Below the pieces are notes generated by a model. The model was not told the origin of the DNA and ran no database searches. It saw only the letters and a program-made list of their open reading frames with translations. This document shows positions 11,801 through 28,277 of a stretch of 64,000 nt of DNA, piece after piece. Both the position numbers and the translations under genes were made by a program. Numbering within the stretch: the stretch's first letter is position 1; each line of letters begins with the position of its first letter. The stretch is from Conus ventricosus (lineage: Eukaryota > Mollusca > Gastropoda > Neogastropoda > Conidae): positions 1,309,461 through 1,373,460 of the forward strand of contig CM031617.1 in assembly GCA_018398815.1 (NCBI GenBank), given 5' to 3'.

Positions 11801-13290
11801 GAGGGAGCCATGAGAGACAGACAGAGCCAGTAGAGAGACAGACGGAGCCATGATAGAGACAGAGGGAGCCAGTGGAGAGACAGAGGGAGCCAGTGGAGAG
11901 ACAGAGGGAGCCAGTGAGAGAACAGAGGGGGCCAGTGGAGAGACGGGAGCATGGAGAGACAGAGGGGGCCAGGATGAGACAGAGAACCAGTGGAGAGACA
12001 GACGGAGCCAGTGAAGAGACAGAGGGAGCCAGTGGAGAGACAGAGGGAGCAGTGGAGAGACAGAGGGAGCCAGTGGGAAAAGACAGAGGGAGCCAGTGAA
12101 GACAGAGGGGGCCAGTGAAGAGACAAGGGAGACAGTGGAGAGACAGAGGGAGCCAGTGGAGAGACAGAGGGAGCCAGAGGAAAAGACAGACGGAGCCAGT
12201 GGGGAGACAGAGGAGCCAGTGGAGAGACAGAGGGAGCCAGTGGAGAGAGAGAGGGAGCCAGTAGAGAGACAGAGGAGCCAGTGAGAGACAGAGGGAGCCA
12301 GTGAAGAGACAGAGGGAGCCAATGAAGAGAAGAGACAGAGGGAGCCAGAGAAGAGACAGGGGGAGCCAGTGGGGAAAACAGACGGAGCCATGAAGAGAAG
12401 AGACAGAGGGAGCCAGTGAAGAGACAGTGAAGAGACAGAGGAGCAGTGAAGAGACAGAGGGAGCCATGAAGAGACGGAGGAGCCAGTGAAGAGACAGAGG
12501 GAGACAGTGAAGAGACAGAGGAGCCAGTGGAGAGACAGAGGGAGACAGTGGAGAGCAGAGGGAGACGTGGAGAGACAGAGCCAGTAGAAAAGACAGACGG
12601 AGCCAGTGATGAACAGAGGAACTGGAGAGACAGAGGGAGCCAGAGAAGAGACAGGGAGCCAGTGGAGAGACAGAGGGAGCCATGATGAGACAGAGGAGCC
12701 CGAGAAGAGACAGAGGAGAGACAGTGAAGAGACAGAGGGAGCCAGTGGAGAGACAGAGGGAGCCAGTGGAGAGAGGGAGCCGTAGAGAGGCAGTGGTCCC
12801 GTGAGAGACAGAGGGAGCCATGAAGAGACGGGGAGCCAGTGAAGAGACAGAGGGAGACAGTGAAGAGACAGAGGGAGCAGTGGAGAGACAGAGCCAGTAG
12901 AGAGACAGAGGGAGCCAGTGGAGAATAGAGGGAGCCAGTGAAGAGACAGAGGGACCAGTGGAGAGACAGAGGGAGCCAGTGAAGAGACAGACGAGCCAGT
13001 AGGAGCCAGTGAAGAGACAGAGGGAGCCAGTGGGGAGACAGAGGAGCCAGTGGAGAGACAGAGAGAGCCAGTAGAGAGACAGAGGGAGCCATAGAGAGAC
13101 AGAGGGAGCCAGTGGAGAGACAGAGGGAGACAGTGAAGAGAGAAAGGAGCCAGTGAAGAGAGAAAGGGAGCCATGAAGAGACGACGGAGCCAGTGAAGAG
13201 AGAGAGGGACCAGTGAAGAGACAGAGGGAGCCAGTGGAGAGACAGAGGGAGCCAGTAGAGAGACAGAGGGAGCCAGTGGAGAGACAGAGG
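8850..13290. repeat. 4.4 kb purine-rich minisatellite (about 18-21-bp unit)
   Basis: There are more than 200 tandem variants of GGGAGCCAGTGAAGAGACAG. The left part (8850-9500) uses a shorter GGAGCCAGTGAAGGA-type unit. The main part alternates AGTGAAGAGACAGAGGG and AGTGGAGAGACAGAGGG, with ACGGAGCC variants and scattered single-base indels. The plus strand is nearly all G and A, so CtBP pre-mRNA (minus strand) carries a C/U-rich array. Because the common unit is 21 bp and stop-free, several frames stay open for hundreds of codons (SLHWLPL / SSLAPSV repeats); these are not genes. Confidence 0.95.
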
Positions 13291-14514
13291 GAGCCAAGGA
13301 CAGCAAAGCCAATGGACCGCTACATAACACCCCAGCTGGGGCCTGATTCTTGCAAAGTGCAGGGAACAAGATACATGGCAGCTCATTTCAATAAAATGAA
13401 TTTTTGCCTTAAGAAACAAAAATACCAGCCATTTCACATTTGTAGTAATTCTGATAACATTACTGACTCCGATGCAATGAGTCACAATAAACCGAGAGCA
13501 GACTGGTCCTGGTTTGAAACAAATGAGGAAAAACAAAGACTTGGCAATAAAAAAAAAAAATAAAAAATTAAAAAAAATCAAATCAAGAATTTCAACACTG
13601 TAAAGCAGTCAACTGACCCGAATGATACAAGGCTGGCATTAAACCGTTCAATGTATCAGACCTCATACAGAAGCTGACAGCCGCAAAGTATAAAACACGT
13701 TCCCCAAAACAGAATGGGTGGAAATCTGTTGCACCTTTTCTGCTCGCGACTGCAGCACGGGGCTGCCATGGAACTAAGCCGGCTGGGCAGATTTTGGAGG
13801 AAGGGGGGGGGAAGCGACATATGCATAAAGCCACTGATTGCATGGGAGACGAGGCAACAAAAAACAAGAAAAAATAAAAAAAAAAGAAAAAGAATGGCTG
13901 AGGGGGTGGAGAAAAGACACAAAACCGCACAAACTGGGAAAGTGTTTGCTCCAGATGCATCTCCCTCACAATGCACTCCCATAAAAAATACAGACATAAA
14001 CCATCATGATTCTTGACTCTCATATAAAATACAGACATAAACCATCATTCTTGACACCAACATAACTTCCTGTTTTCTGCAATACATTCTTGGCAGACCT
14101 TGCACACTTCCCTTTGCTGCCATAGTCACAGTGTCCCTTTGCTGCCATAGTTACAGTGTATGAGTGTTTGCGTCTTTCTTTTTTCAATGATATTCCATGA
14201 CAGTGACGTGCAAAACACTCATCCTTTCTTCTCCGGCCACAGGAGGAGGAGGAAACAACGTGACAAATCACAAACGATTGGTGCAAGTCATGAAACACTG
14301 CCACGTCAGACAACTGCGACAAGCAGGATGGCGCCTAACCTAATCCACATTCACACTGGGCACCTCCCTGTGCTGGTTCGTTGGTTGGTTTGTTTCATTA
14401 CATTTTTTTTAGCCAGGCCTGTGACGCTGATAAAGCACCATCAGCTGTTCATCACCAGATTTCAGCCACTGAATGCTACAGAATGGTCCACTGGCTACCC
14501 TGGGCCCTGGTGTC
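13291..14514. other. CtBP last intron, no feature recognised
   Basis: AT-rich intron with A runs at 13549-13577 and 13860-13893 and a small direct duplication around 13985-14050 (CATAAACCATCAT repeats) and 14110-14160 (TTTGCTGCCATAG repeats). No exon is visible. Confidence 0.5.
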
Positions 14515-14934
14515 TCAAGCGTCCATGCGCAGATCACTTAGAAGCGTGTGTTGTCCATCACCATTCATCTGTTGCCTACTGCCAGGCATCGGCATCAGAA
14601 GGCCAGCCACTGGTGGCAGGGCATCATGCAAGAGCGCGTCACTGGGAGATGGCCATACTGAACTTATCATCTGTTGTTGCCAAGGAGCCATTTGTTGTTT
14701 GTTATCAGAGGCCTGCTGTTGCTGCTGGTCAGCCATCTGCTGGTGTCCTTGAATGGGCATCTGCTGTCTTTGAACAGGCATCTGCTGTCTTTGAACGGGC
14801 ATCTGCTGTCTTTGAACAGGCATCTGCTGTCTTTCACAGGATGACATCTGCTGTCTGTCACCAGGCAATGCGCTCCCAAAGCCATCTGTAGGACACACTT
14901 GACACAGGGCTGTAGACCTCGGCTTTTCAAAAGG
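14515..14934 (-). other. Candidate alternative last exon of CtBP with glutamine-rich repeat
   Basis: On the minus strand, a long pyrimidine tract followed by CTCTGAG precedes 14934, and a weaker acceptor precedes 14917. Both are phase-compatible with the AG left by exon 16540-16720. One frame runs to 14667 with DSRCPFK repeats. The other runs to 14515 with RQQMPVQ repeats, then QQQQQ and an ordinary-looking end. The region includes four copies of a 27-bp unit (about 14745-14855). CtBP genes in insects make alternative C-terminal tails, so an alternative terminal exon is possible. Equally, this may be non-coding minisatellite in the intron. No CtBP tail homology is recognised. Confidence 0.2.
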
Positions 14935-15576
14935 CTCAGAGTACACACAAAAAAAGTGCACAGAAGAACTTCATCATATAAAAAAAAAGTCTATGCAAAA
15001 AGGTTTGTCAATGAAAAAATTATCTGTGGTATCAAATGAATGTGCTAACACCTTATCCCTACTCCAATTAACGAAAAGTACTGACAAGTATCCCTTACAG
15101 AATGGCCCTGGGGAGAAAAGAATAACTGAAAAAAAAAGGTTAAATGGCTTAAGTACACATGCAAGCATAAACAATGCAGAAATAAACAGTATCCATACAC
15201 AGTGTTTGAACTGCACTAGCTCTCATCACGCCCAGTTCAATGAAGAAAGGCGATTTCCCTTTTCAATGACTGCATTAATATATACAAATCACAGAAATCA
15301 TGGAAAAGGTAAGGAAAGAGTGAAGGGTGGATAGCTCATGGAAAAAGAAACGTAAAAGTGGAGTAAGGGATGCAGAATCTGTTTTCTGCTGGACACACAG
15401 CTGCAGATCAAGAACTGACAAACGAAAAACCCTGGACATTTTGAGGGAGGAGTGGAGGGGGACAGTGTGGGTGATGAGGTGGGTGAGAGGAGGGGTGCCG
15501 CCTAGCTGGCTGTGTCATTTCAGAATCTGGCCAGCAACTCATCGAAGACTCGACATCCCTGTGGAACAGCAAGCTG
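14935..15576. other. CtBP last intron, no feature recognised
   Basis: AT-rich unique sequence. No exon, RNA gene or mobile element was recognised. Confidence 0.4.
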
Positions 15577-15905
15577 ATCAGTCCTCCAGTGAAGATCAAA
15601 CTCTGCATCACACCAGCATGACTGCCTGGACCAGAAAGCTGATCAGTCCTCCAGTGAAGATCAAACTCTGCATCACACCAGCATGACTGCCTGGACCAGA
15701 AAGCTGATCAGTCCTCCAGTGAAGATCAAACTCTGCATCACACCAGCATGACTGCCTGGACCGGAAAGCTGATCAGTCCTCCAGTGAAGATCAAACTCTG
15801 CATCACACCAGCATGACTGCCTGGACCGGAAAGCTGATCAGTCCTCCAGTGAAGATCAAACTCTGCATCACACCAGCATGACTGCCTGGACCGGAAAGCT
15901 GATAA
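15577..15905. repeat. Tandem array, 65-bp unit, five copies
   Basis: Five near-identical units each contain AAGCTGATCAGTCCTCCAGT and GCATCACACCAGCATGACTG. The copies are so similar (differences such as ACCAGAAAG versus ACCGGAAAG) that the array is young or homogenised. It lies in the last CtBP intron. Confidence 0.93.
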
Positions 15906-18320
<2,415 letters not shown>

Positions 18321-19123
18321 ACACACACACATATACACACACACAGGGTGGAGGATCACCAACAACACTGGCAGAGACTATTCCATTGGATTAATGCTGA
18401 TCACGGCATTTCTTTCCAGGAAGTGTGGGTGAGGTGGGAGGAACAATAACCGCTAACACTTTCCATAGCAACAAAATGAAAACAAGAGTCCAGAGGAACT
18501 GCTTAGGTGTAAATTATTCATGCTTGACACTGTCCTAGTTGAACTGCACAATCAACTGCAGCCTTGAACGTGCGAGTAAAGAATCAGTAATGTGGAGAAT
18601 CACTGTCACACCAGTTGCTAGCTGTTCACCCGATGGTACACATAATCATATCTGCCATAACCTAAATGACACAAAGTGTGGCATTTTGACATTTCTAATG
18701 TAGTATTCCAAATTGAAGCCTAACACCTGAATGCGATGCAACACATCAGAATTGACACTCACTTGCACTTTGCTCTGCATAAGACAAGATGGCAGACTAA
18801 GACGACAGAAATCTCGCTAGACCTACAACAACAAAACAAAAAAAAAACAGAAAAAAAAAAAAACAGAAAAAAAAAAGTATAAATGGCCGATAATCAAACA
18901 TATCGACAAGACGGCAAAACTGTGACTGATCTGAGAGATTTTTTTCTTTTTTTGCTTTTGCTTTTTCTTTCCCCCTCACTGAACCTGTCCATTTTCTGAC
19001 CAATGAGTTGACAGTCTAATGATTTGCGTTAACTCAATATAGCCTTTGATTTTTTTTTTTTCGCGTAGCACTTTGTCAGTCAGTGTAGTACATAGCGTTG
19101 TCGATGAAATCCATGCAGATACG
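18321..19123. other. CtBP intron between exons 22668 and 16720
   Basis: Unique sequence with A runs at about 18838-18876 and a T run at 19050-19062. No coding or mobile feature was recognised. Confidence 0.45.
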
Positions 19124-19264
19124 CTAAGTTATCAACAGAGAGCAACTGACCATAAACCCACCCATGCAGCTGTGCTACGTTATCAACAGAAACTGTGCAT
19201 AAACCCACCCATGCAGTTGTGCTAAGTTATCAACAGAGAGCAACTGACCATAAACCCACCCATG
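19124..19264. repeat. 51-bp minisatellite, left block
   Basis: About three units of the same array that resumes at 20617: TAAACCCACCCATGCAGCTG, TGCTACGTTATCAACAGAGA and GCAACTGACCA. The block is cut off at CCCATG by the transposon at 19265-20616. Confidence 0.93.
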
Positions 19265-19463
19265 CAGACCTGACTACATCAGCAAACCATTTCCAGTAGC
19301 ACAGACTTCTGTTTCCAGTAGCAAGACCCTCTAACCAGTAGCCACTACCTCAGCCAGGTTTCAAACTACCGCGGGCTCGTTTCAAACTACTGCTATCTAA
19401 TCATAAATGAAAAACTATGTTTCTTTGCTTTAATAATAGTAAATACTACCTTCATTTCCTTGA

Positions 19464-19507
<44 letters not shown>

Positions 19508-20616
19508 AGAAAACTACCTTACAACATATGACAAACTCAATTTTGAGCTCATTACTTAATTTATTGGTATTGGATTAATGAATTCTCATCCAGCACAAAC
19601 CTAAAACATATAGGATTAGGACCAAAGAAGAAAATACCATGTCACAATGAATAGAAACATCATTCTTATTTAGAGAGAGAGAAAGAGACAAAAAAAAAGA
19701 GAGATGCAGGAGTCAGAGTAAGAGACAGAGACAGATAAGAGTTAGGTATGATAATAGAGAAGACCGTTATTTGATAAAAGATATTTGGACTTGCTAGATC
19801 AGCCAAACATTCACTGCATAGGCTATGTGTAGATGAAAATATGTGACGAAAAAAGTTTGTGTGTAGATCAAGATATATGAAGAAAAAAGTGTAACAAAAG
19901 TTAAACCAGTCCTTCGAATGAGACTATAAACCGAGGTTCCGTGTGTGAACGCATGCACAACATCTTGCACACACGTAAAATCCCATCACCAACTTTCGGA
20001 AGAGAAGGCCAGTTTGGCCGTTGGTATGGATGACACGCTACACATAGCATGCACCTTCCCCGAAGTTGGAGTATGGCTGCCTTAATGGCGGGATAAAAAA
20101 CGGTCATACACACGCAAGTGTCAGAATCTTCAACTCGATGAAGGTGGACACTCAAAGAAAGAAGAAGTAGGCATAGTGTGGATCGCCATTATGACTTTTC
20201 ACTATGCATGGCCATTCTTCCGTGTAACTTTGCCTAAACGTCTGCTCTGCCGCACGAACTCTTTTACGTTTACATTTGCTCGGCCCGCTTTCACTTCCCT
20301 CGAGACACCGTCTTTCACCAGGGCGTGGAGGTGTTGAAATCTTCTCACAATCGCTTTCGATCGCCGGTGCCGCCATTATCGATTCGAAGAGACTGAATGA
20401 CTTGCACGCATGCGCGATAGGAACAGGAAAACCGAGTCCGCTCAACACTCGCGTCTAACGTAACTGCTCTACTCACTAAGCGCAAAATCTACTAAAACGC
20501 CATGATCGACTTTAACGTTGAAAAAACCGTAGCAAAATTATCGCTCGTCGTAGCTCCGTAGCAGACCCCTCAAATACGTAGTTGCTACGGCCGAATCGTA
20601 GCAGTAGTCAGGTCTG
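19265..20616. mobile_element. DNA transposon (1352 bp) with CAGACCTGACTAC termini
   Basis: It has perfect 13-bp terminal inverted repeats: CAGACCTGACTAC at 19265-19277 and its complement at 20604-20616. A 6-bp duplication, CCCATG, flanks it at 19259-19264 and 20617-20622. It interrupts a minisatellite unit, and deleting the element plus one CCCATG restores the exact unit. Subterminal AGTAGCA/CGTAGCA motifs recur near both ends. A GA microsatellite lies at 19465-19502. The minus strand holds a short transposase-like N-terminus (20152-20400). The element is internally deleted and non-autonomous. Confidence 0.85.
20152..20376 (-). pseudogene. Truncated TTF-type zinc-finger start of a transposase
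   Basis: A minus-strand frame begins MAAPAIESDCEKIS and continues through a basic segment (KCKRKRVRAAEQTF) to FRQSYTEEWPCIVKSHNGDP and HYAY. It then runs into unrelated sequence (FFFL). The 'F...Y...WPC...S..G..HAyC..C' pattern starts the TTF-type zinc finger of ZNF862/C17orf113-like and hAT-like transposases. The cysteines and the rest are missing, so this is a remnant left by internal deletion of the 19265-20616 transposon. Confidence 0.45.
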
Positions 20617-22330
20617 CCCATGCAGCTGTGCTACGTTATCAACAGAAACTGTGCATAAACCCACCCATGCAGCTGTGCTACGTTATCAACAGAGAGCAAC
20701 TGACCATAAACCCATCCATGCAGCTGTGCTACGTTATCAACAGAAACTGTGCATAAACCCACCCATGCAGCTGTGCTAAGTTATCAACAGAGAGCAACTG
20801 ACCATAAACCCACCCATGCAGCTGTGCTACGTTATCAACAGAGAGCAACTGACCATAAACCCATCCATGCAGCTGTGCTACGTTATCAACAGAAACTGTG
20901 CATAAACCCACCCATGCAGTTGTGCTAAGTTATCAACAGAGAGCAACTGACCATAAACCCACCCATGCAGCTGTGCTACGTTATCAACAGAAACTGTGCA
21001 TAAACCCACCCATGCAGCTGTGCTACGTTATCAACAGAGAGCAACTGACCATAAACCCATCCATGCAGCTGTGCTACGTTAACAGAAACTGTGCATAAAC
21101 CCACCCATGCAGCTGTGCTAAGTTATCAACAGAGAGCAACTGACCATAAACCCACCCATGCAGCTGTGCTACGTTATCAACAGAGAGCAACTGACCATAA
21201 ACCCATCCATGCAGCTGTGCTACGTTATCAACAGAAACTGTGCATAAACCCACCCATGCAGCTGTGCTACGTTATCAACAGAGAGCAACTGACCATAAAC
21301 CCACCCATGCAGCTGTGCTACGTTATCAACAGAGAGAAACTGACCATAAACCCATCCATGCAGCTGTGCTACGTTATCAACAGAGAGAAACTGTGCATAA
21401 ACCCACCCATGCAGCTGTGCTACGTTAACAGAAACTGTGCATAAACCCACCCATGCAGCTGTGCTACGTTATCAACAGAGCAACTGACCATAAACCCACC
21501 CATGCAGCTGTGCTACGTTATCAACAGAGAGCAACTGACCATAAACCCACCCATGCAGCTGTGCTAAGTTATCAACAGAGAGCAACTGACCATAAACCCA
21601 CCCATGCAGCTGTGCTAAGTTATCAACAGAGAGCAACTGACCATAAACCCACCCATGCAGCTGTGCTAAGTTATCAACAGAGAGCAACTGACCATAAACC
21701 CATCCATGCAGCTGTGCTACGTTATCAACAGAAACTGTGCATAAACCCACCCATGCAGCTGTGCTATGTTATCAACAGAGAGCAACTGACCATAAACCCA
21801 CCCATGCAGCTGTGCTACGTTATCAACAGAGAGAAACTGTGCATAAACCCATCCATGCAGCTGTGCTACGTTATCAACAGAGAGCAACTGACCATAAACC
21901 CATCCATGCAGCTGTGCTACGTTATCAACAGAAACTGTGCATAAACCCACCCATGCAGCTGTGCTACGTTATCAACAGAGAGAAACTGACCATAAACCCA
22001 CCCATGCAGCTGTGCTACGTTATCAACAGAGAGAAACTGACCATAAACCCATCCATGCAGCTGTGCTACGTTATCAACAGAGAGAAACTGTGCATAAACC
22101 CACCCATGCAGCTGTGCTACGTTATCAACAGAGAGCAACTGACCATAAACCCACCCATGCAGCTGTGCTACGTTATCAACAGAGAGAAACTGACCATAAA
22201 CCCACCCATGCAGCTGTGCTACATTATCAACAGAAACTGTGCATATACCCACCCATGCAGCTGTGCTACGTTATCAACAGAAACTGTGCATAAACCCATC
22301 CATGCAGCTGTGCTAAGTTAATCAACAGAA
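20617..22330. repeat. 51-bp minisatellite, main block
   Basis: About 36 units of CCATGCAGCTGTGCTACGTT + ATCAACAGAG followed by one of two endings: GAGCAACTGACCATAAACCC (about 51 bp) or AAACTGTGCATAAACCC (about 43 bp). The endings alternate irregularly, giving a two-variant structure. Point variants (ACGTT/AAGTT, CCACCC/CCATCC) are shared between distant units, a sign of local duplication and conversion. Open frames through it (INPPMQLCYV repeats) are not genes. Confidence 0.95.
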
Positions 22331-23765
<1,435 letters not shown>

Positions 23766-23776
23766 ATGCAGGGTGA

Positions 23777-24598
23777 CCAGCCGCCGTGGCGAAGTGGTTA
23801 GCGTCGCGGACTCCCGGCTGGGAGGTCGTGGGTTTGAATCCCATCAGAGGCATGTGGGTTTTTTCTGCCCCGACCGGCTCCTACCCAGAGTTGAGTTTGC
23901 TGCGGACTCAGTTGGGAAGACTGGGACCACACAGTCGAGTTTCATCCACTTAATGGATGCGATTCTGAGAGTGTTGCTCAAATTTCATGACCAACACTGC
24001 AGGTGCCTGTATCTCTCGGGCCTGGTTGACGCCAGGATATATTATGAAAGGAAGCGTAGAGTACAGCCCTGTCATGTAGTCTCAGACCGAAATGGAAATC
24101 CGTAGCATCATCTTAATCATCCTCATTCGCATTGATCAGCATTAAAAAAAAAAAAAAAAGTCTCAAATTCTGTGGCCCTTCATGCCCTGCTCTCATGGTG
24201 ACCTCAATTTCGATGTCCTCTCCGCGTCTGTGGCCTTGGTCACCGGTATCGGCGAGTCCATGGGGGCTGTCGTTGGACGGACGTGGTGGCGCCCTCCGGA
24301 GGGAGAGCTCACTCACGCCGGCTCCGCGACTAAGCAATTATTGTCGTCAGTAGGGGACTTAGTAGGTGGTGTCCTGCGTATGTTAGATCAGAACAGGCGC
24401 CACTGAACACCACCGAAGTGACTCGGCAGCAGTGCAGTGTCTCCTCTGGTGGGTTGCCTCTTGACGACTTGACATTGACTGCTCCCTGTGGATTGCCGGT
24501 GCCGGGGCTGTGGCGGGGCCAGCCGGGCTATGGCTGTGGACGGGGTGTCGGAATGAGCGGCGTGGGTGCACTGCCTCTGAGGTGACGCAGAGGTTGGG

Positions 24599-24639
<41 letters not shown>
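23777..24639 (+). mobile_element. Composite tRNA-derived SINE (863 bp) ending in poly(A)
   Basis: An 11-bp direct duplication, ATGCAGGGTGA, flanks the whole unit (23766-23776 and 24640-24650). The head (23781-23851) is tRNA-like, with an A-box region TGGCGAAGTGGTTAGCG and a B-box GGTTTGAATCC at 23831-23841. A body follows to an internal A run at about 24145-24160. A second GC-rich module then runs to a terminal A run of about 36 nt. Since only the outer ends carry the duplication, both modules were inserted together, as a dimer or fusion retroposon. It sits in a CtBP intron. Confidence 0.8.
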
Positions 24640-24642
<3 letters not shown>

Positions 24643-24700
24643 CAGGGTGAATTCACACCATGCTGACAGCCCCAGTTCATGAAGATAGTTGTGTGTTCAG

Positions 24701-25118
24701 AGCTGCAACCTGCTCATGCGGCTTACAGTAGCATTTCACAATTTTCACAGTAGCATTTCCAATTTGACAGTAGCAACTTAATTTTGCACGCGTTCTAAAA
24801 AGAAATCAGGCCTATAACCAGTTTTACGGACCACATTAATGCTACAGTACTCTTAGTATATCTATAAATGTTATTATACAGAGATGAAGCAGAGGAAGAG
24901 GGCAAATTGTAAAAAAAAATCTACGTGCTACAGTAAAACCGAAAGCGGAAATGCAGTTCCGACAGACCGATAGAGACGTTACTTAGCGCTGTCCAAACAA
25001 AACGAAAGTATCTTCGAATTTTTTTGTTTCGCCGTAGCAATTTAATGATCGTAGTAGCGTCGTAGCAAGCATTCTCTTGGCGTAGCAAACTACGGCGATC
25101 TCGTAGCAGTTGGCAGCT
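24701..25118. mobile_element. Diverged MITE with GTAGCA subterminal repeats
   Basis: The left end, AGCTGCAACCTGCT, is an imperfect inverted match of the right end, AGCAGTTGGCAGCT. Left subterminal CAGTAGCA motifs (24727, 24748 and 24769 areas) and right CGTAGCA motifs (25032, 25060, 25080 and 25102 areas) resemble the arrangement in the 19265-20616 transposon. Possible flanking duplications (TGTGTT) are weak. It is called as a diverged relative, with moderate confidence. Confidence 0.4.
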
Positions 25119-26683
<1,565 letters not shown>

Positions 26684-26939
26684 CAGACCTGTGTACCCCC
26701 AGCAAGACATCCCAGTATCCAAGCAAATGATTTTCAGTATTTTGGATGAGCTTTCAGTATTCTGAATGTTTCCAAGACACATATAAAATAAAGTGAAAAA
26801 GAAACACATGTGAATTGCCACGGTCACTCCTTTGTCATAAATCGTCCCAGTACAAGGTGATCACGATGCAGAATCTTCCGACACATCCCAAAATAATCAA
26901 CAGAAGTTAACAGTTTGTACGGCCGCACTTGGAAATGGA

Positions 26940-27290
26940 AATATCATGTGGTATTCCTTACTCAAAAGGCAGTCAAAGGCAGTAGAGAAGGTACAAAGAA
27001 GGGCTACAAAGCTACTACGGGAATGCAAAAATATGGATTATGAACAACGGCTAAGATACTTAAACTTACACTCCTTAAAAGGTAGACGTATCCGCGGTGA
27101 TCTGATCGAAGTATATAAAATATTTAATGATATGGTGGATGTACAAATAGAGGATTTCTTCAAATTATATACTGATAGTGTTACAAGGAAGCCAGATGGG
27201 AAAATCTTCATTGAACACTGTCAGACTAATAAACGTAAAATGGTTTTTGGAAAGAGAGTAACACATCTTCAGGGTTCAGCCTGGTCAGAA
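26940..27290 (+). mobile_element. LINE fragment (region downstream of reverse transcriptase)
   Basis: The frame reads VWYSLLKRQSKAVEKVQRRA, then TKLLRECKNMDYEQRLRYLN, LHSLKGRRIRGDLIEVYKIF. This is the conserved 'iEkVQRraTk.i......Y..RL..L.l.sL..RR.RgDlieVYKi' segment after the RT domain of CR1/L2/jockey-type non-LTR elements. The upstream RT is absent and the frame ends at 27365. It lies inside the 26684-31814 transposon. Confidence 0.8.
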
Positions 27291-28226
27291 ATGACTATGG
27301 GGCATTTGGCCCATCCCTCCACATTTCAATGGGCCCCATGTACGGGCGACTTAAAGTGGTATTAAAATGACTTAAAATAAAGAGACATCAATTTAATTGT
27401 AACAATGACAAAACGTGTGAATTTTCGAGGAAATACTCTTGTCTTCCTATTTCTCTGAACTTTGTTATTTTCACGGCACACGAGACCCCGGCGTTTTCTT
27501 CGCGCTCAGTGTGAGCAAGACTTTGCCATTTAACTGGCCGTCAGCTAAATAAAGCGCTCCGCTATTAACCAATCAGCGTGAACGCGCGCACCTCGACCAG
27601 CATCAGCACTTTTCAGCAGCAGGAAAGAAGACCGACGCTACCCGCCATTGTTGCGCTTGGTGTTCTCTGTGGTGAATTTGTGCAAAAAGTGCGAATTTCG
27701 GTGTGTTTTGGATACTGCAGTTCATCATCTTCGGTGGTTGCCGTGTTCAAATAGTCTTAGCTCTGTAAAGAAGTAGACAGGATATCACTTTTGTCCACAT
27801 CTTCAAAACACTAAATCCATCAGTGCGAGCGACTGGAAAACGTTTCCTTCTTTGAGATAAGTAAAATTCGTGCATTTTGGGGTTTGTTGATAATATTAAA
27901 ACTTAAATTCAGGTCTTTTGGGGTTTGTTGTCCGCTTTTACAATTGTTATCAGGAAAGTTTTTAGTTTCCAGTATTAAGTTATCAAAGTCATATACCGGC
28001 AACAGGCCGCTGGAAGGCTATACGTGGGGTGGTTAAAGTACTGAAACCGTGCTTGTTCCCCGTTCAGTAAGCCTCTCCGTGTCTGACGTCACTGTCTGTT
28101 TCGGTTTAACACGCAGCGTGGTGCTCCCTGCTGGCCTCGTGCTGTTCGTTCTCTCTCTCTTCTCTCTGGTTGTCTGTCTGTCTCTTTCTCTCTCTCTCTC
28201 TCTCTGCTTGTCTGTCTTTCTCTCTG

Positions 28227-28277
<51 letters not shown>

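Noticed and set aside
8700..13581. Very long minus-strand open frames (725-1542 codons) reading LPLSLHWLPLSLHW-type repeats
   Set aside because: They follow from a stop-free 21-bp unit read in several overlapping frames at once, over a minisatellite inside a CtBP intron. No domain, no single favoured frame, and frames shift wherever the array has indels.
20582..22321. Open frames with INPPMQLCYV or HGWVYGQLLSVDN repeats on both strands
   Set aside because: These are minisatellite read-through; both strands are open over the same units and there is no splice or start logic.
23781..23851. Functional tRNA gene
   Set aside because: A and B boxes are present, but the sequence is the head of an 863-bp retroposon with flanking duplication and poly(A), so it is a SINE promoter rather than a tRNA gene.
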